Shown here: positions 44,852 through 53,133 of the stretch, in pieces
How the letters are laid out: each line of letters opens with the position of its first letter
How positions within the stretch are numbered: position 1 is the stretch's first letter
Assembly (NCBI GenBank): GCA_927443345.1
Contig: CAKMKJ010000035.1
Coordinates: forward strand, 1-64,000
Reading direction: 5' to 3'
Source of the DNA: an uncultured Anaerolineaceae bacterium
Lineage (GTDB): Bacteria; Chloroflexota; Anaerolineae; Anaerolineales; Anaerolineaceae
DNA: 64,000 bases
Program-made: the position numbers and the translations under genes
The notes under the pieces: generated by a model
Told to the model about the DNA's origin: nothing
The model's database searches: none
What the model saw: the letters and a program-made list of their open reading frames with translations, nothing else

Positions 44852-45117
44852 TGGGATTACTATCCTGGATTGTTGTTGGTTTGATCGCTGGATGGTTGGC
44901 AGGATTGATCATGCGCGGTAGCGGCTTTGGATTGCTCGGTAACATCGTCGTGGGCGTAATCGGTGGTTTATTGGGTGGATGGCTTGCTTCTTCTGTATTC
45001 AATATTGGACCAGGCATGAGCGGCATAAACTTTGGATCCATCGTGATCGCCTTTTTGGGCGCAATAGTACTCATTTTAATATTGCGCTTGCTTGGTCTTG
45101 GACGTAAACGGGTATAA
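44851..45117 (+). CDS. GlsB/YeaQ/YmgE-family stress membrane protein
   Basis: An 88-residue protein with three membrane helices: LSWIVVGLIAGWLAGLIMRG at 4-23, GLLGNIVVGVIGGLLGGWLA near 28-47, and a third near 62-82. This is the transglycosylase-associated (YeaQ/GlsB) family, small glycine-rich membrane proteins induced by general stress in many bacteria. AAAGGAG sits right before the ATG. A terminator follows at 45135. A second member is encoded at 53432. Confidence 0.88.
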   Translation: MGLLSWIVVGLIAGWLAGLIMRGSGFGLLGNIVVGVIGGLLGGWLASSVFNIGPGMSGINFGSIVIAFLGAIVLILILRLLGLGRKRV

Positions 45118-45134
45118 ACGTAAAGCTTATTTTC

Positions 45135-45189
45135 CGCCCTGGATTACTGCTGTGAGGATATATAGACGGCCGTATCCAGGGCGTTTTTT
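45135..45189 (+). terminator. Terminator after the GlsB gene
   Basis: CGCCCTGGAT (45135-45144) pairs with ATCCAGGGCG (45174-45183) and is followed by six T. The loop is long (29 bases). Confidence 0.8.
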
Positions 45190-45230
45190 GAAGACCTTAT
45201 GATTTAACCACCAAAAAATAAGTGATTGAT

Positions 45231-45245
45231 TGAAGGTTACCTTCA
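45231..45245. repeat. 15-base palindrome upstream of the lipid kinase gene
   Basis: TGAAGGTTACCTTCA reads the same on both strands apart from the central base and is followed by a T-run. It may be an operator of the downstream gene or a weak terminator. Confidence 0.45.
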
Positions 45246-45325
45246 TTTTTTGTAAGTCAATTTTTTGCCACATGATCATTATCAATTTATAAATAATAAA
45301 TTATGCAGTTAAAGAAAGCAAACTG

Positions 45326-46279
45326 ATGATCTCAAAGAAACATACCAAACACCTCTTGCCCGCAAAACTTGTCTTCAACCCGAGTGCCGGCGCTGCCAGG
45401 GCGCATCCTATTGAAATTGTAGATATCATTCACGAACTTCAAGCTCAACGTATCGTCCCTGAACCTTTTCTGGTCGAACCAGGTTGTGACCTTGAAGGGG
45501 CTGTAAAACAAGCGCTTGAAAAAGGGTTTCGATTGTTTGTGGTTTGCGGAGGCGACGGCACCATTTCAGCCGTGGCAAGAATCCTTGCTGGCACTGATGC
45601 CACACTTGGGGTCATTCCAATTGGCACACAAAATAACGTGCCATTAAGTTTTGGCATACCTGATGACATTCCCGCAGCCATTGCCCTTTTGCGGACCGGT
45701 AAGCGTGTTAAAGTTGACCTTGGCCTGGCAACTTGTGAAAAAACCGTATTAACTTTTTTAGAAGGTGTTTCAATTGGTTTAGTGGCAGATTTATTTCCAA
45801 CAGTAGATGACATTCAACATGGTGATTTATCCAAGATAGGTGAAGTCTTTAAAACTTTATCATCCTCTCCACCCGCAGAGATAAGCCTTTTTATAGATCA
45901 AAAGAAAAAAATGCATGATTTGGGGCATGTCGTGTTGGTCACCAATATGCCATTTATGGGCTTCCATTATCAAGTCTGCCCAGCAAAATCTTTTCGGGAT
46001 GGATTTTTAGATGTGATTCATATGGCTGACCTGACCAAATTGGAACTTTTAAAACATATTTTCCTTGGGATCGGCATGGATAGACCAGAAGATCCGCGCA
46101 TTAAACATTTGAGGGTGCGGAAGCTTGTGATTGATACAAACCCTGCGATGAGTGTGATGGCAGATGGAATTATGCTTGGAACTGGTCAGGTAACCATAGA
46201 AGTTTTGCACCACGCATTATCAGTAATTGTAAATCCTACAGTATTGCGCCCGGTTGAACCTAAGAAATTAGAAGAGTAA
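45326..46279 (+). CDS. Diacylglycerol kinase-family lipid kinase
   Basis: A 317-residue soluble lipid kinase of the DAGK catalytic family (DgkB/YegS/BmrU type). Key motifs are LVFNPSAGAARAHP near 14-27, the nucleotide loop VVCGGDGTISAVAR near 73-86 and GVIPIGTQNNVPLSFGI near 95-111, and later FRDGFLDVIHM. The normal GTxNDFA is varied to GTQNNVP. It phosphorylates a diacylglycerol or related lipid with ATP. It is followed nine bases later by a PAP2 phosphatase, which could remove the same phosphate, forming a lipid phosphorylation cycle. Confidence 0.88.
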   Translation: MISKKHTKHLLPAKLVFNPSAGAARAHPIEIVDIIHELQAQRIVPEPFLVEPGCDLEGAVKQALEKGFRLFVVCGGDGTISAVARILAGTDATLGVIPIGTQNNVPLSFGIPDDIPAAIALLRTGKRVKVDLGLATCEKTVLTFLEGVSIGLVADLFPTVDDIQHGDLSKIGEVFKTLSSSPPAEISLFIDQKKKMHDLGHVVLVTNMPFMGFHYQVCPAKSFRDGFLDVIHMADLTKLELLKHIFLGIGMDRPEDPRIKHLRVRKLVIDTNPAMSVMADGIMLGTGQVTIEVLHHALSVIVNPTVLRPVEPKKLEE

Positions 46280-46287
46280 ATATTGGT

Positions 46288-47055
46288 ATGAGTAATAATC
46301 ACAAAGAAAAGGTTGTCAATGTACAAAAACGATTATTCGGATGGGTGAAAAGCCACGTTTCAATAATTCGGCTTGGATTGATAGCTTTAAGCCTATTAAT
46401 CATTTTAGTTTTGATCCCCTCTCATATTCGAGTTTATTTTTGGCAAGGATTGTTAAAACAAAAAATCCTGGCAGCCATGCTTGTTAGTTTCTCTATTTTG
46501 GCGATCTCTTTAATTTTATCCGCCGGTCAACGCCTTGACTCGTGGTTCTTCCTACTGCTAAATATTCGCGGACATCGACCCCCATGGTTGGATAAATTGA
46601 TGGTTGGTTTTACCAACTTGGGGCATGCATTTGCCACACTTGGGTTTGCACTTGTTTTATTGCTCAGTGGAAAACAAATTTTTTCTTACAAACTTATATT
46701 GGGCAGCATAACCTTATGGCTATTGGTTGAATTTCTAAAATTGATCATATTTCGTTCACGTCCATTTGTTCGACTCACCCAAACGCGCATTGTTGGTGGC
46801 AAGGCGATTGGAAGATCGTTTCCCAGTGGGCACACAAGCCAGATTTTTTTTACTGCTGTTATTTTTATCCAGGGGTTTCACCTCCCTTTGATCGCTGCAC
46901 TCGGATTATATGCGATTGCCCTTCTTGTTGGCGTCACCCGCATTTATGTTGGCGCACACTATCCGCGAGACATCATGGCCGGCGCTATTCTCGGCAGCGC
47001 TTGGGGGATTTTTTGGGGCTTGATCGACCGTTTCTTTTTCATCAGTCTGACTTAA
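46288..47055 (+). CDS. PAP2-type membrane phosphatase
   Basis: A 255-residue membrane protein with six helices. The PAP2 tripartite site is present: KLIIFRSRPFV near 151-161, RSFPSGHTSQIFF near 176-188, and VTRIYVGAHYPRDIMAG near 216-232. Such enzymes dephosphorylate phosphatidate, undecaprenyl pyrophosphate or phosphatidylglycerophosphate on the outer face. It is nine bases downstream of the lipid kinase and likely cotranscribed. Undecaprenyl pyrophosphate recycling is another possible role. Confidence 0.88.
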   Translation: MSNNHKEKVVNVQKRLFGWVKSHVSIIRLGLIALSLLIILVLIPSHIRVYFWQGLLKQKILAAMLVSFSILAISLILSAGQRLDSWFFLLLNIRGHRPPWLDKLMVGFTNLGHAFATLGFALVLLLSGKQIFSYKLILGSITLWLLVEFLKLIIFRSRPFVRLTQTRIVGGKAIGRSFPSGHTSQIFFTAVIFIQGFHLPLIAALGLYAIALLVGVTRIYVGAHYPRDIMAGAILGSAWGIFWGLIDRFFFISLT

Positions 47056-47131
47056 ACCCCAAAGTCCATAATTTGAATTTTTTTTGTAAAAATATCGCAC
47101 ATAAACCTTTATAGTTTTTATTTAGTTTGTT

Positions 47132-47164
47132 TTAGGGACTTAAATAGCCTAATTCTCATATGAT
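47132..47164 (+). promoter_or_regulatory. GGGAC-type promoter for the PAS kinase operon
   Basis: TTAGGGACTTAAATAGCCTAA is followed by TATGAT (47159-47164), 24 bases after the first G. This copy is itself nearly palindromic (TTAGG...CCTAA). The leader to the ATG at 47210 would be about 40 bases. Confidence 0.6.
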
Positions 47165-47209
47165 TTTAATTGACGTCATATCGGGCACTATATTTTATTG
47201 AGGCTATTA

Positions 47210-50191
47210 ATGATAAAAAACACAGACTCAAAAATAAAAATATCTGGCGATGTAAAGCCAACAATAATTAGCAGTTTACAAAGTCAGGAAACTCACAAAA
47301 TTACTGGGGCATTACAGAATGCCATATTTAACAGCGCTAACTTTTCAAGTATCGCAACGGACGCAAAAGGAATCATCCAAATTTTTAACGTCGGAGCTGA
47401 AAAGATGCTCGGCTATGATGCGGAGGATGTTGTCAATAAAAAAACGCCGGCAGATATCTCAGATCCTTTCGAGCTCATTTCTCGTGCAAAATCGTTAAGT
47501 TTGGAGCGCTCAACACCCATCACCCCCGGGTTCGAGGCTTTAGTTTTCAAGGCATCACGCGGCATCGAAGACATCTACGAGTTAACTTATATTCGCAAAG
47601 ACGGCAGCCGCTTTCCGGCAATTGTATCGGTCACTGCTTTACGAGACGAAACAGAAGAAATTATCGGATACCTGTTGATCGGCACCGATAATACAGCTCG
47701 AAAACAAGCAGAAGAAGCATTACTCAAAGCCGGCGCTCTGCAAAATGCAATCTTTTACAGCGCTAACTTTTCAAGCATAGCAACGGATGCCAAAGGAATA
47801 ATTCAAATTTTCAACGTCGGGGCAGAACGCATGCTTGGATACGAGGCAGATGAAGTGGTCAACACCAAGACCCCGGCAGATATTTCCGATCCTCAAGAAT
47901 TAATCACCCGCGCCAAAACCTTGAGCCTGGAACTTTCAACAAATATTAAACCCGGTTTTGAAGCTCTGGTTTTTAAGGCCTCTCGTGGCATTGAAGACAT
48001 TTATGAATTGACCTATATCCGCAAAGATGGCAGCCGCTTTCCGGCTATGGTCTCAGTGACTGCGCTACGTGACGACCAGGGAGGAATCATTGGCTTTCTT
48101 CTCATTGGCACAGATAACACTGCTCGAAAACAAGCTGAAGAAAATCTGCTAAAAGCAGGGGCTTTGCAAGATGCCATCTTTAAAAGTGCAAATTTTTCAA
48201 GCATTGCCACAGATGAAAAAGGGGTAATTCAAATTTTCAACGTGGGTGCTGAGCGCATGCTGGGTTACGCAGCCGCAGATGTAATGAACAAGATAACACC
48301 GGCAGACATTTCAGATCCGGTTGAAGTCATTGCACGGGCAAAATCCTTGAGCGTTGAACTCTCAACACCCATCACGCCAGGTTTCGAAGCCCTGGTATTC
48401 AAAGCATCGCGTGGAATTGAAGATATCTATGAATTGACCTACATCCGCAAAGACGGCAGCAGGTTCCCGGCTATTGTTTCAGTTACTGCTTTAAGAGACC
48501 CCCAGGGTGACATTATCGGTTATCTGTTGATCGGCACCGATAATACCGCTCGTAAACAGATTGAAGAAGAACAAAAAATTCTCAGCCAGCGCTTGCGCGA
48601 CCAACAATTTTATACACGCTCACTCTTTGAAGCCAATATAGACGCACTCATGACCACCGATCCTTTTGGTATCTTGACAGATGTCAACAAACAAATGGAA
48701 GCCCTCACTGGATGCACACGGGATGAGCTAATAGGTGCACCTTTCAGGAATTATTTTACTGATCCTGACCGGGCAGAAATGGGGGTCAAGCAGGTGTTAA
48801 GTGAAAAGAAAATTACTAATTATGAATTAACAGCGCGAGCCAGAGACGGAAGAGAAACCATCGTTTCTTATAATGCTACTACCTTCTATGACCGCAACCG
48901 TAAGTTACAAGGCATGTTCGCTGCTGCGAGAGATGTCACAGAACGTCATCGATTGGATGAAGTTTTGGAAGAAAAAAATAGCGAATTAGTAATTGCCAAA
49001 ACCGCATCTGAAAAGGCCAACCTGGCGAAATCTGAGTTTCTATCCAGTATGAGTCACGAGTTGCGCAGCCCTTTAAATGCCATTTTAGGGTTCGCTCAAT
49101 TGCTAGAAACTGATACTCAGCCCTTGTCTTCAGTGCAAAAACAGAATATCGCACAAATCCTCCAGGCTGGATGGCATCTTTTAAAATTGATTGATGAAAT
49201 TCTGGATCTTGCAAAAGTGGAATCCGGACAGGTTCCACTCTCACCAGAACCTGTTTCGCTAGCAGAGGTATTTCTTGAATGTCAAAGTATGGTTGAATCA
49301 CAATCAAAGCAATTTGGCATCCAGTTAATTTTTCCGAAATTTGAAAAACCGGTTTTTGTCAGAGCGGATCGCATCAGAATTATCCAGGTGATTACCAATC
49401 TGCTTTCAAATGCCATCAAATACAACAAACCTTTGGGAATTGTCGAAATCAGTTGTACAAAACGAACCCCTGGTCGTGTGCGCATCAGCATCAGTGATAC
49501 CGGTAATGGATTGACCACCTCAGAAATTTCGCAATTGTTTCAGTCATTTAACCGTCTAGGCCAGGAAAGTACCGGCGTTGAGGGGACGGGTATCGGATTG
49601 GTAGTTGCAAAACGATTGATAGAACTCATGGGTGGTGAGATTGGGGTTGACAGCGTGATCGGCAAAGGAAGTATCTTCTGGTTTGAGTTAATTTCAATCA
49701 AAGAACCGCATCTCTTTAGTGAAGCGAATGAGGATGAAGATAAGGGAAAACCACCTCGATTCCGAAAAAACAGAAAACACACATTGCTCTATATTGAAGA
49801 CAACCCTGCAAACTTGACATTAGTCGAACAAATTTTCATGCGATACCCTGATTTAACCCTGATCACTGCGATCACAGGTAAAGCAGGTGTCGAAATGGCA
49901 ATTAAATCGCTTCCAGATGCGATATTAATGGATATCAATTTGCCTGATATCAGTGGATTTGAAGCTTTGAAAATGCTGCACCTTAATCCGTTAACTTCTC
50001 ATATTCCAGTCATGGCACTCAGTGCCAGCGCTATGCCGAGAGATATTCAAAAGGGTCTTGAATCTGGATTTTTCAGATACATTACCAAACCCATCAAGGT
50101 CAACGATTTTATTTCATCACTCGATTTTGCCCTGGAATACGCAGACCATAACCTTGAGAATAATAAACTAAAAGTGAAAGAAACATCATGA
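47210..50191 (+). CDS. Hybrid histidine kinase with three near-identical PAS domains, a fourth PAS and a receiver
   Basis: A 993-residue cytoplasmic sensor. Three PAS units of 142 residues each run from about 33 to 458, almost the same in sequence (each has SANFSSIATD, IQIFNVGAE and KASRGIEDIYELTYIRKDGS). A fourth, different PAS follows at about 465-590. HisKA has His616 in MSHELRSPLNA; HATPase has LSNAIKYNKPLG, DTGNGLTTSE and GTGIGLVVAK; a C-terminal receiver (about 860-980) has Asp908 in ILMDINLPD. The start at 47210 follows GAGG; a TTG four codons earlier is less likely. Stop overlaps the next gene by ATGA. It probably feeds phosphate to the HD-GYP regulator downstream. Confidence 0.9.
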   Translation: MIKNTDSKIKISGDVKPTIISSLQSQETHKITGALQNAIFNSANFSSIATDAKGIIQIFNVGAEKMLGYDAEDVVNKKTPADISDPFELISRAKSLSLERSTPITPGFEALVFKASRGIEDIYELTYIRKDGSRFPAIVSVTALRDETEEIIGYLLIGTDNTARKQAEEALLKAGALQNAIFYSANFSSIATDAKGIIQIFNVGAERMLGYEADEVVNTKTPADISDPQELITRAKTLSLELSTNIKPGFEALVFKASRGIEDIYELTYIRKDGSRFPAMVSVTALRDDQGGIIGFLLIGTDNTARKQAEENLLKAGALQDAIFKSANFSSIATDEKGVIQIFNVGAERMLGYAAADVMNKITPADISDPVEVIARAKSLSVELSTPITPGFEALVFKASRGIEDIYELTYIRKDGSRFPAIVSVTALRDPQGDIIGYLLIGTDNTARKQIEEEQKILSQRLRDQQFYTRSLFEANIDALMTTDPFGILTDVNKQMEALTGCTRDELIGAPFRNYFTDPDRAEMGVKQVLSEKKITNYELTARARDGRETIVSYNATTFYDRNRKLQGMFAAARDVTERHRLDEVLEEKNSELVIAKTASEKANLAKSEFLSSMSHELRSPLNAILGFAQLLETDTQPLSSVQKQNIAQILQAGWHLLKLIDEILDLAKVESGQVPLSPEPVSLAEVFLECQSMVESQSKQFGIQLIFPKFEKPVFVRADRIRIIQVITNLLSNAIKYNKPLGIVEISCTKRTPGRVRISISDTGNGLTTSEISQLFQSFNRLGQESTGVEGTGIGLVVAKRLIELMGGEIGVDSVIGKGSIFWFELISIKEPHLFSEANEDEDKGKPPRFRKNRKHTLLYIEDNPANLTLVEQIFMRYPDLTLITAITGKAGVEMAIKSLPDAILMDINLPDISGFEALKMLHLNPLTSHIPVMALSASAMPRDIQKGLESGFFRYITKPIKVNDFISSLDFALEYADHNLENNKLKVKETS
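47306..48583 (+). repeat. Three in-gene tandem repeats of exactly 426 bases (PAS units)
   Basis: Units begin at 47306, 47732 and 48158, each 142 codons. Proteins are almost identical, but codons differ often at third positions (for example GCATCACGCGGC, GCCTCTCGTGGC and GCATCGCGTGGA for the same residues). The copies are thus old duplications kept alike by selection or by gene conversion, not a recent duplication or assembly artefact. Confidence 0.9.
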
Positions 50192-51258
50192 TAAATTCGA
50201 CAGAAATATTCTCAGGAAAAATCTTGATTGTTGATGACCAACATGCCAATATACTACTTTTACAACAAATGCTAAGTTACGCCGGATACACATCCATATC
50301 ATCGACAACGATTCCTGCTGAAGTTAACGCTCTACATGCAGCGGAGCATTATGACTTGATTCTCCTGGATCTACAAATGCCAGGCATGGATGGTTTTGAG
50401 GTGATGGAAAAATTAAAAGATATTGAGCCAGAGGGTTATCTACCTGTTTTAGTGGTCACAGCCCAGCCCAATCACAAATTGCACGCTTTAGAAGTTGGCG
50501 CGAAAGATTTTATCAGCAAACCGTTTGAATTAAGTGAAGTATTGGCCCGGGTGCGTAATTTTTTAGAAGTTCGACTATTACACAAGAAACTTACAGAGTA
50601 TAACGGCCTATTGGAACAGAAAGTTCTAGAACGGACTGCCGAGCTGCGGGAAAGTAATCTGGAGACACTTTTTACCTTGACGCGAGCAGTGGAATATAAG
50701 GATGAAGATATCGGTACACATGTGCAGCGCATAAGTGAATGCACCCGAGTACTTGGCCAATTACTTGATCAAGATGATGATTTTAATAGAATGATCTTCC
50801 TGGCTAGCCCGCTGCATGATGTTGGAAAAATTGGCATTCCAGATCATATCCTTTTAAAACCAGGTGCTTTAACCCCTGAAGAATGGCAGATCATGAAGCA
50901 GCACACCACCGTTGGAGCAAGCATCCTCGGGAATCGAAAATCACCTTTGTTAATAATGGGTGCCGAGATCGCTCTTAACCATCACGAACGTTGGGATGGA
51001 AGCGGGTACCCCAACGGGATAGAGAATGATGTTATTCCAATATCCGCACGCATCATGAACATCTGTGATATCTACGATGCACTGCGCAGCATCCGTCCAT
51101 ACAAACCAGCATTAAGCCATCTACAAGCATTGGATATCATTTCCAATGGTGATGGACGTACCCAGCCAGAACAATTTGATCCGATAATCCTCGATACTTT
51201 CAAAATGCATCACCTCGCCTTCCAGGAAATCTTTGATGAATATGGCGTGATCGAATGA
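50188..51258 (+). CDS. Response regulator with HD-GYP phosphodiesterase domain
   Basis: A 356-residue RpfG-type protein. The receiver (about 8-128) has Asp in LILLDLQMPGMDG near 60 and KPFELSE. A coiled linker follows, then HD-GYP (about 160-350): HDVGKIGIPDHILLKPGAL, LNHHERWDGSGYPNG, and ICDIYDALRSIRPYK. All HD-GYP metal and signature residues are present. It should hydrolyse cyclic di-GMP under control of the kinase encoded just upstream, with which it overlaps by ATGA. The next gene makes cyclic di-GMP. Confidence 0.92.
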   Translation: MINSTEIFSGKILIVDDQHANILLLQQMLSYAGYTSISSTTIPAEVNALHAAEHYDLILLDLQMPGMDGFEVMEKLKDIEPEGYLPVLVVTAQPNHKLHALEVGAKDFISKPFELSEVLARVRNFLEVRLLHKKLTEYNGLLEQKVLERTAELRESNLETLFTLTRAVEYKDEDIGTHVQRISECTRVLGQLLDQDDDFNRMIFLASPLHDVGKIGIPDHILLKPGALTPEEWQIMKQHTTVGASILGNRKSPLLIMGAEIALNHHERWDGSGYPNGIENDVIPISARIMNICDIYDALRSIRPYKPALSHLQALDIISNGDGRTQPEQFDPIILDTFKMHHLAFQEIFDEYGVIE

Positions 51259-52280
51259 AGTCAAATCCCATGCAAACACAAACAAGAATAATCAACAAAC
51301 TCGGAAAAATTATTCTAGAAACAAAAGAGAGGTGGGGCAGTAATATGAAAGCGATTAACGACCAATCACTCGTTGACTCAGAACTGCGGTATAGACGACT
51401 GTTTGAAGCTGCGCAAGATGGAATTTTAATTTTAGATGCTGAAACTGGTGCCATAAAAGATGTAAACCCTTTTCTGGAAAAACTATTGGGCTATACAGAA
51501 GACGAGTTTATTTCTAAGAAACTTTGGGAAGTTGGTGCATTTAAAGATATTAAGGCAAGTAAAAATGCATTTCTGGCTTTACAGAAAAATGAATATATCC
51601 GTTATAAAGATTTGCCCCTGCGTGCCAAGAACGGTCAACTCATCCAGGTTGAATTTGTCAGTGATGTTTATACAGAAGGCCGCGAAAAAGTGATTCAATG
51701 TAATATCCGTGATATTACAGAACGCAAACAAGTTCAAGATGCTTTGTTAAAAAGTGAAGCGTTGTTACGCGAACAATCTGTAAGAGATTCATTAACCGGT
51801 CTGTTTAATCGTCGTTATCTTGAAGAGACATTGCGCAGAGAAATCAATCGGGCTGCTCGAAAAAAATATACGCTTGGCGTTTTGATGCTTGATATAGACT
51901 ATTTTAAGACGATTAATGACACATTTGGACATTCAGCCGGTGATGTGGTCTTGTGCGAATTTTCAAACATACTTAGCCGTAATATTCGAGAAGAAGATAT
52001 CGCTTGCCGTTATGGTGGAGATGAATTCGTTGTTGTCTTACCAGATACTTCGCTCCAGGTCACCATGGAACGGGCCGAACAATTACTCTCGATAACCGGT
52101 CAATTGCAATTGCAATTTGAAGACCGCACCATCAGTGACTTAAGTATTTCCATTGGCATATCTTTCTTTCCAGATAATGGCCTCACTAAAGGAGATATCT
52201 TGCGAACTGTCGATATGGCATTATTTTGCGCGAAAAATAATGGTCGCGGCTGCCTGGTAATTTCTGATCGCCTCACCTGA
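51255..52280 (+). CDS. PAS-GGDEF diguanylate cyclase
   Basis: A 341-residue enzyme with a PAS domain (about 45-165, LEAAQDGILILDAETGAI-type start and RYKDLPLRAKNGQLIQVEF) and a GGDEF domain (about 180-340). The active site is CRYGGDEFVVVLPDT, and RxxD (REED) five residues before GGDEF is an intact product-inhibition site. It makes cyclic di-GMP. No membrane segment. It overlaps the HD-GYP gene by ATGA, so synthesis and breakdown of the messenger are in one operon with a common sensor. Confidence 0.93.
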   Translation: MKSNPMQTQTRIINKLGKIILETKERWGSNMKAINDQSLVDSELRYRRLFEAAQDGILILDAETGAIKDVNPFLEKLLGYTEDEFISKKLWEVGAFKDIKASKNAFLALQKNEYIRYKDLPLRAKNGQLIQVEFVSDVYTEGREKVIQCNIRDITERKQVQDALLKSEALLREQSVRDSLTGLFNRRYLEETLRREINRAARKKYTLGVLMLDIDYFKTINDTFGHSAGDVVLCEFSNILSRNIREEDIACRYGGDEFVVVLPDTSLQVTMERAEQLLSITGQLQLQFEDRTISDLSISIGISFFPDNGLTKGDILRTVDMALFCAKNNGRGCLVISDRLT

Positions 52281-52421
52281 CACCCTAGCCTGCCTCAATT
52301 GTCAGATCACAGGGTAAATCTGTTTAACGGAATTACTTTTATTAGAATCATTTCTGAAAAATGATCCGCTTTCATCATCCCTAATGCCAAAAATCGATTG
52401 ATAGGAAATATATAGGCAATG

Positions 52422-52454
52422 TTAGGGACATAGATAGCCCTTTTCTCTTAGTAT
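52422..52454 (+). promoter_or_regulatory. GGGAC-type promoter for the second Dps-like gene
   Basis: TTAGGGACATAGATAGCCCT is followed by TAGTAT at 24 bases from the first G. TATTGT at 52457 is an alternative -10, as in the first Dps promoter. Confidence 0.55.
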
Positions 52455-52529
52455 TTTATTGTATCAAAAACACAACTGAGAACCTCCAAACATCCAGCTT
52501 AACTGGAAGAAATGAGGAAAGGATCCTGT

Positions 52530-53051
52530 ATGAGTCTCAAAGAAAAACAGCAAACCATATTACAAGTTGCGAATTCTCCATATAGATTAATTGAAGACTC
52601 AAACAATCCACAAAAAATATTTGAAATTCTAAACCATGCAATTGCAGATGAAGCCGTAATAAGCATGAAAACAAAAAATGCAAAATGGAATTTGTGTAGA
52701 GATGGTTTCTCAGATTTGTGCAACATTTACGAGATCCACCTTATCCAAATAAATGAAATTGCGGTCGAGCTCGCTGATCGCGCACGGATGCTGCATTTTC
52801 AGCCCATAGGAAGTATTTCAGATTTCCTTGCCCATTCCAGGCTTTCTGAAACTCCCGGGATCGTTCCAGATGCTTTTCAATTACTTTCGGATCACGAAAG
52901 CATCATCCGTTTTTTTCGAGAAGATTTTCGAGATTGCAAAAACATTTATGAAGAAATTTGCACATCACAAGTACTAATAAAAAGCATTCGTCTGCACGAA
53001 AAAATGGCCTGGATGCTTCGATCATTTAGTAAAAAAAGAGAAAATCATTGA
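52530..53051 (+). CDS. Dps-like protein lacking ferroxidase ligands
   Basis: A 173-residue paralogue of the Dps encoded at 43018, sharing the core (IADEAVISMKTKNAKWN, DHESIIRFFREDFRDCKNIY, RLHEKMAWMLRSF). Of the five ferroxidase residues, His53 is Lys52, His65 is Cys64, Asp69 is Glu68, Asp80 is Val79 and Glu84 is Asp83. Iron oxidation is thus unlikely at the normal site. It could form mixed shells with the active Dps or bind DNA only. Start 52530 follows AAAGGA; ATG 52512 in frame is an alternative. It has its own GGGAC-type promoter, so the two are probably induced together. Confidence 0.8.
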   Translation: MSLKEKQQTILQVANSPYRLIEDSNNPQKIFEILNHAIADEAVISMKTKNAKWNLCRDGFSDLCNIYEIHLIQINEIAVELADRARMLHFQPIGSISDFLAHSRLSETPGIVPDAFQLLSDHESIIRFFREDFRDCKNIYEEICTSQVLIKSIRLHEKMAWMLRSFSKKRENH

Positions 53052-53133
53052 TGCTTACACAGTAATAAATTGAAAGACAAATAAAAACTAAACGGTATTG
53101 TAAATTTATTTCAATATAAAAAGGAGCAACATA

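Noticed and set aside
47306..48583. Repeats considered as CRISPR or satellite DNA
   Set aside because: The 426-base units are in frame and encode PAS domains; there are no spacers.
40562..52454. Assigning the GGGAC promoters to DosR or to sigma-B
   Set aside because: They resemble DosR half-sites only on one side, and sigma-B carries GGG in the -10 rather than at -35; neither match is good enough to name the regulator.
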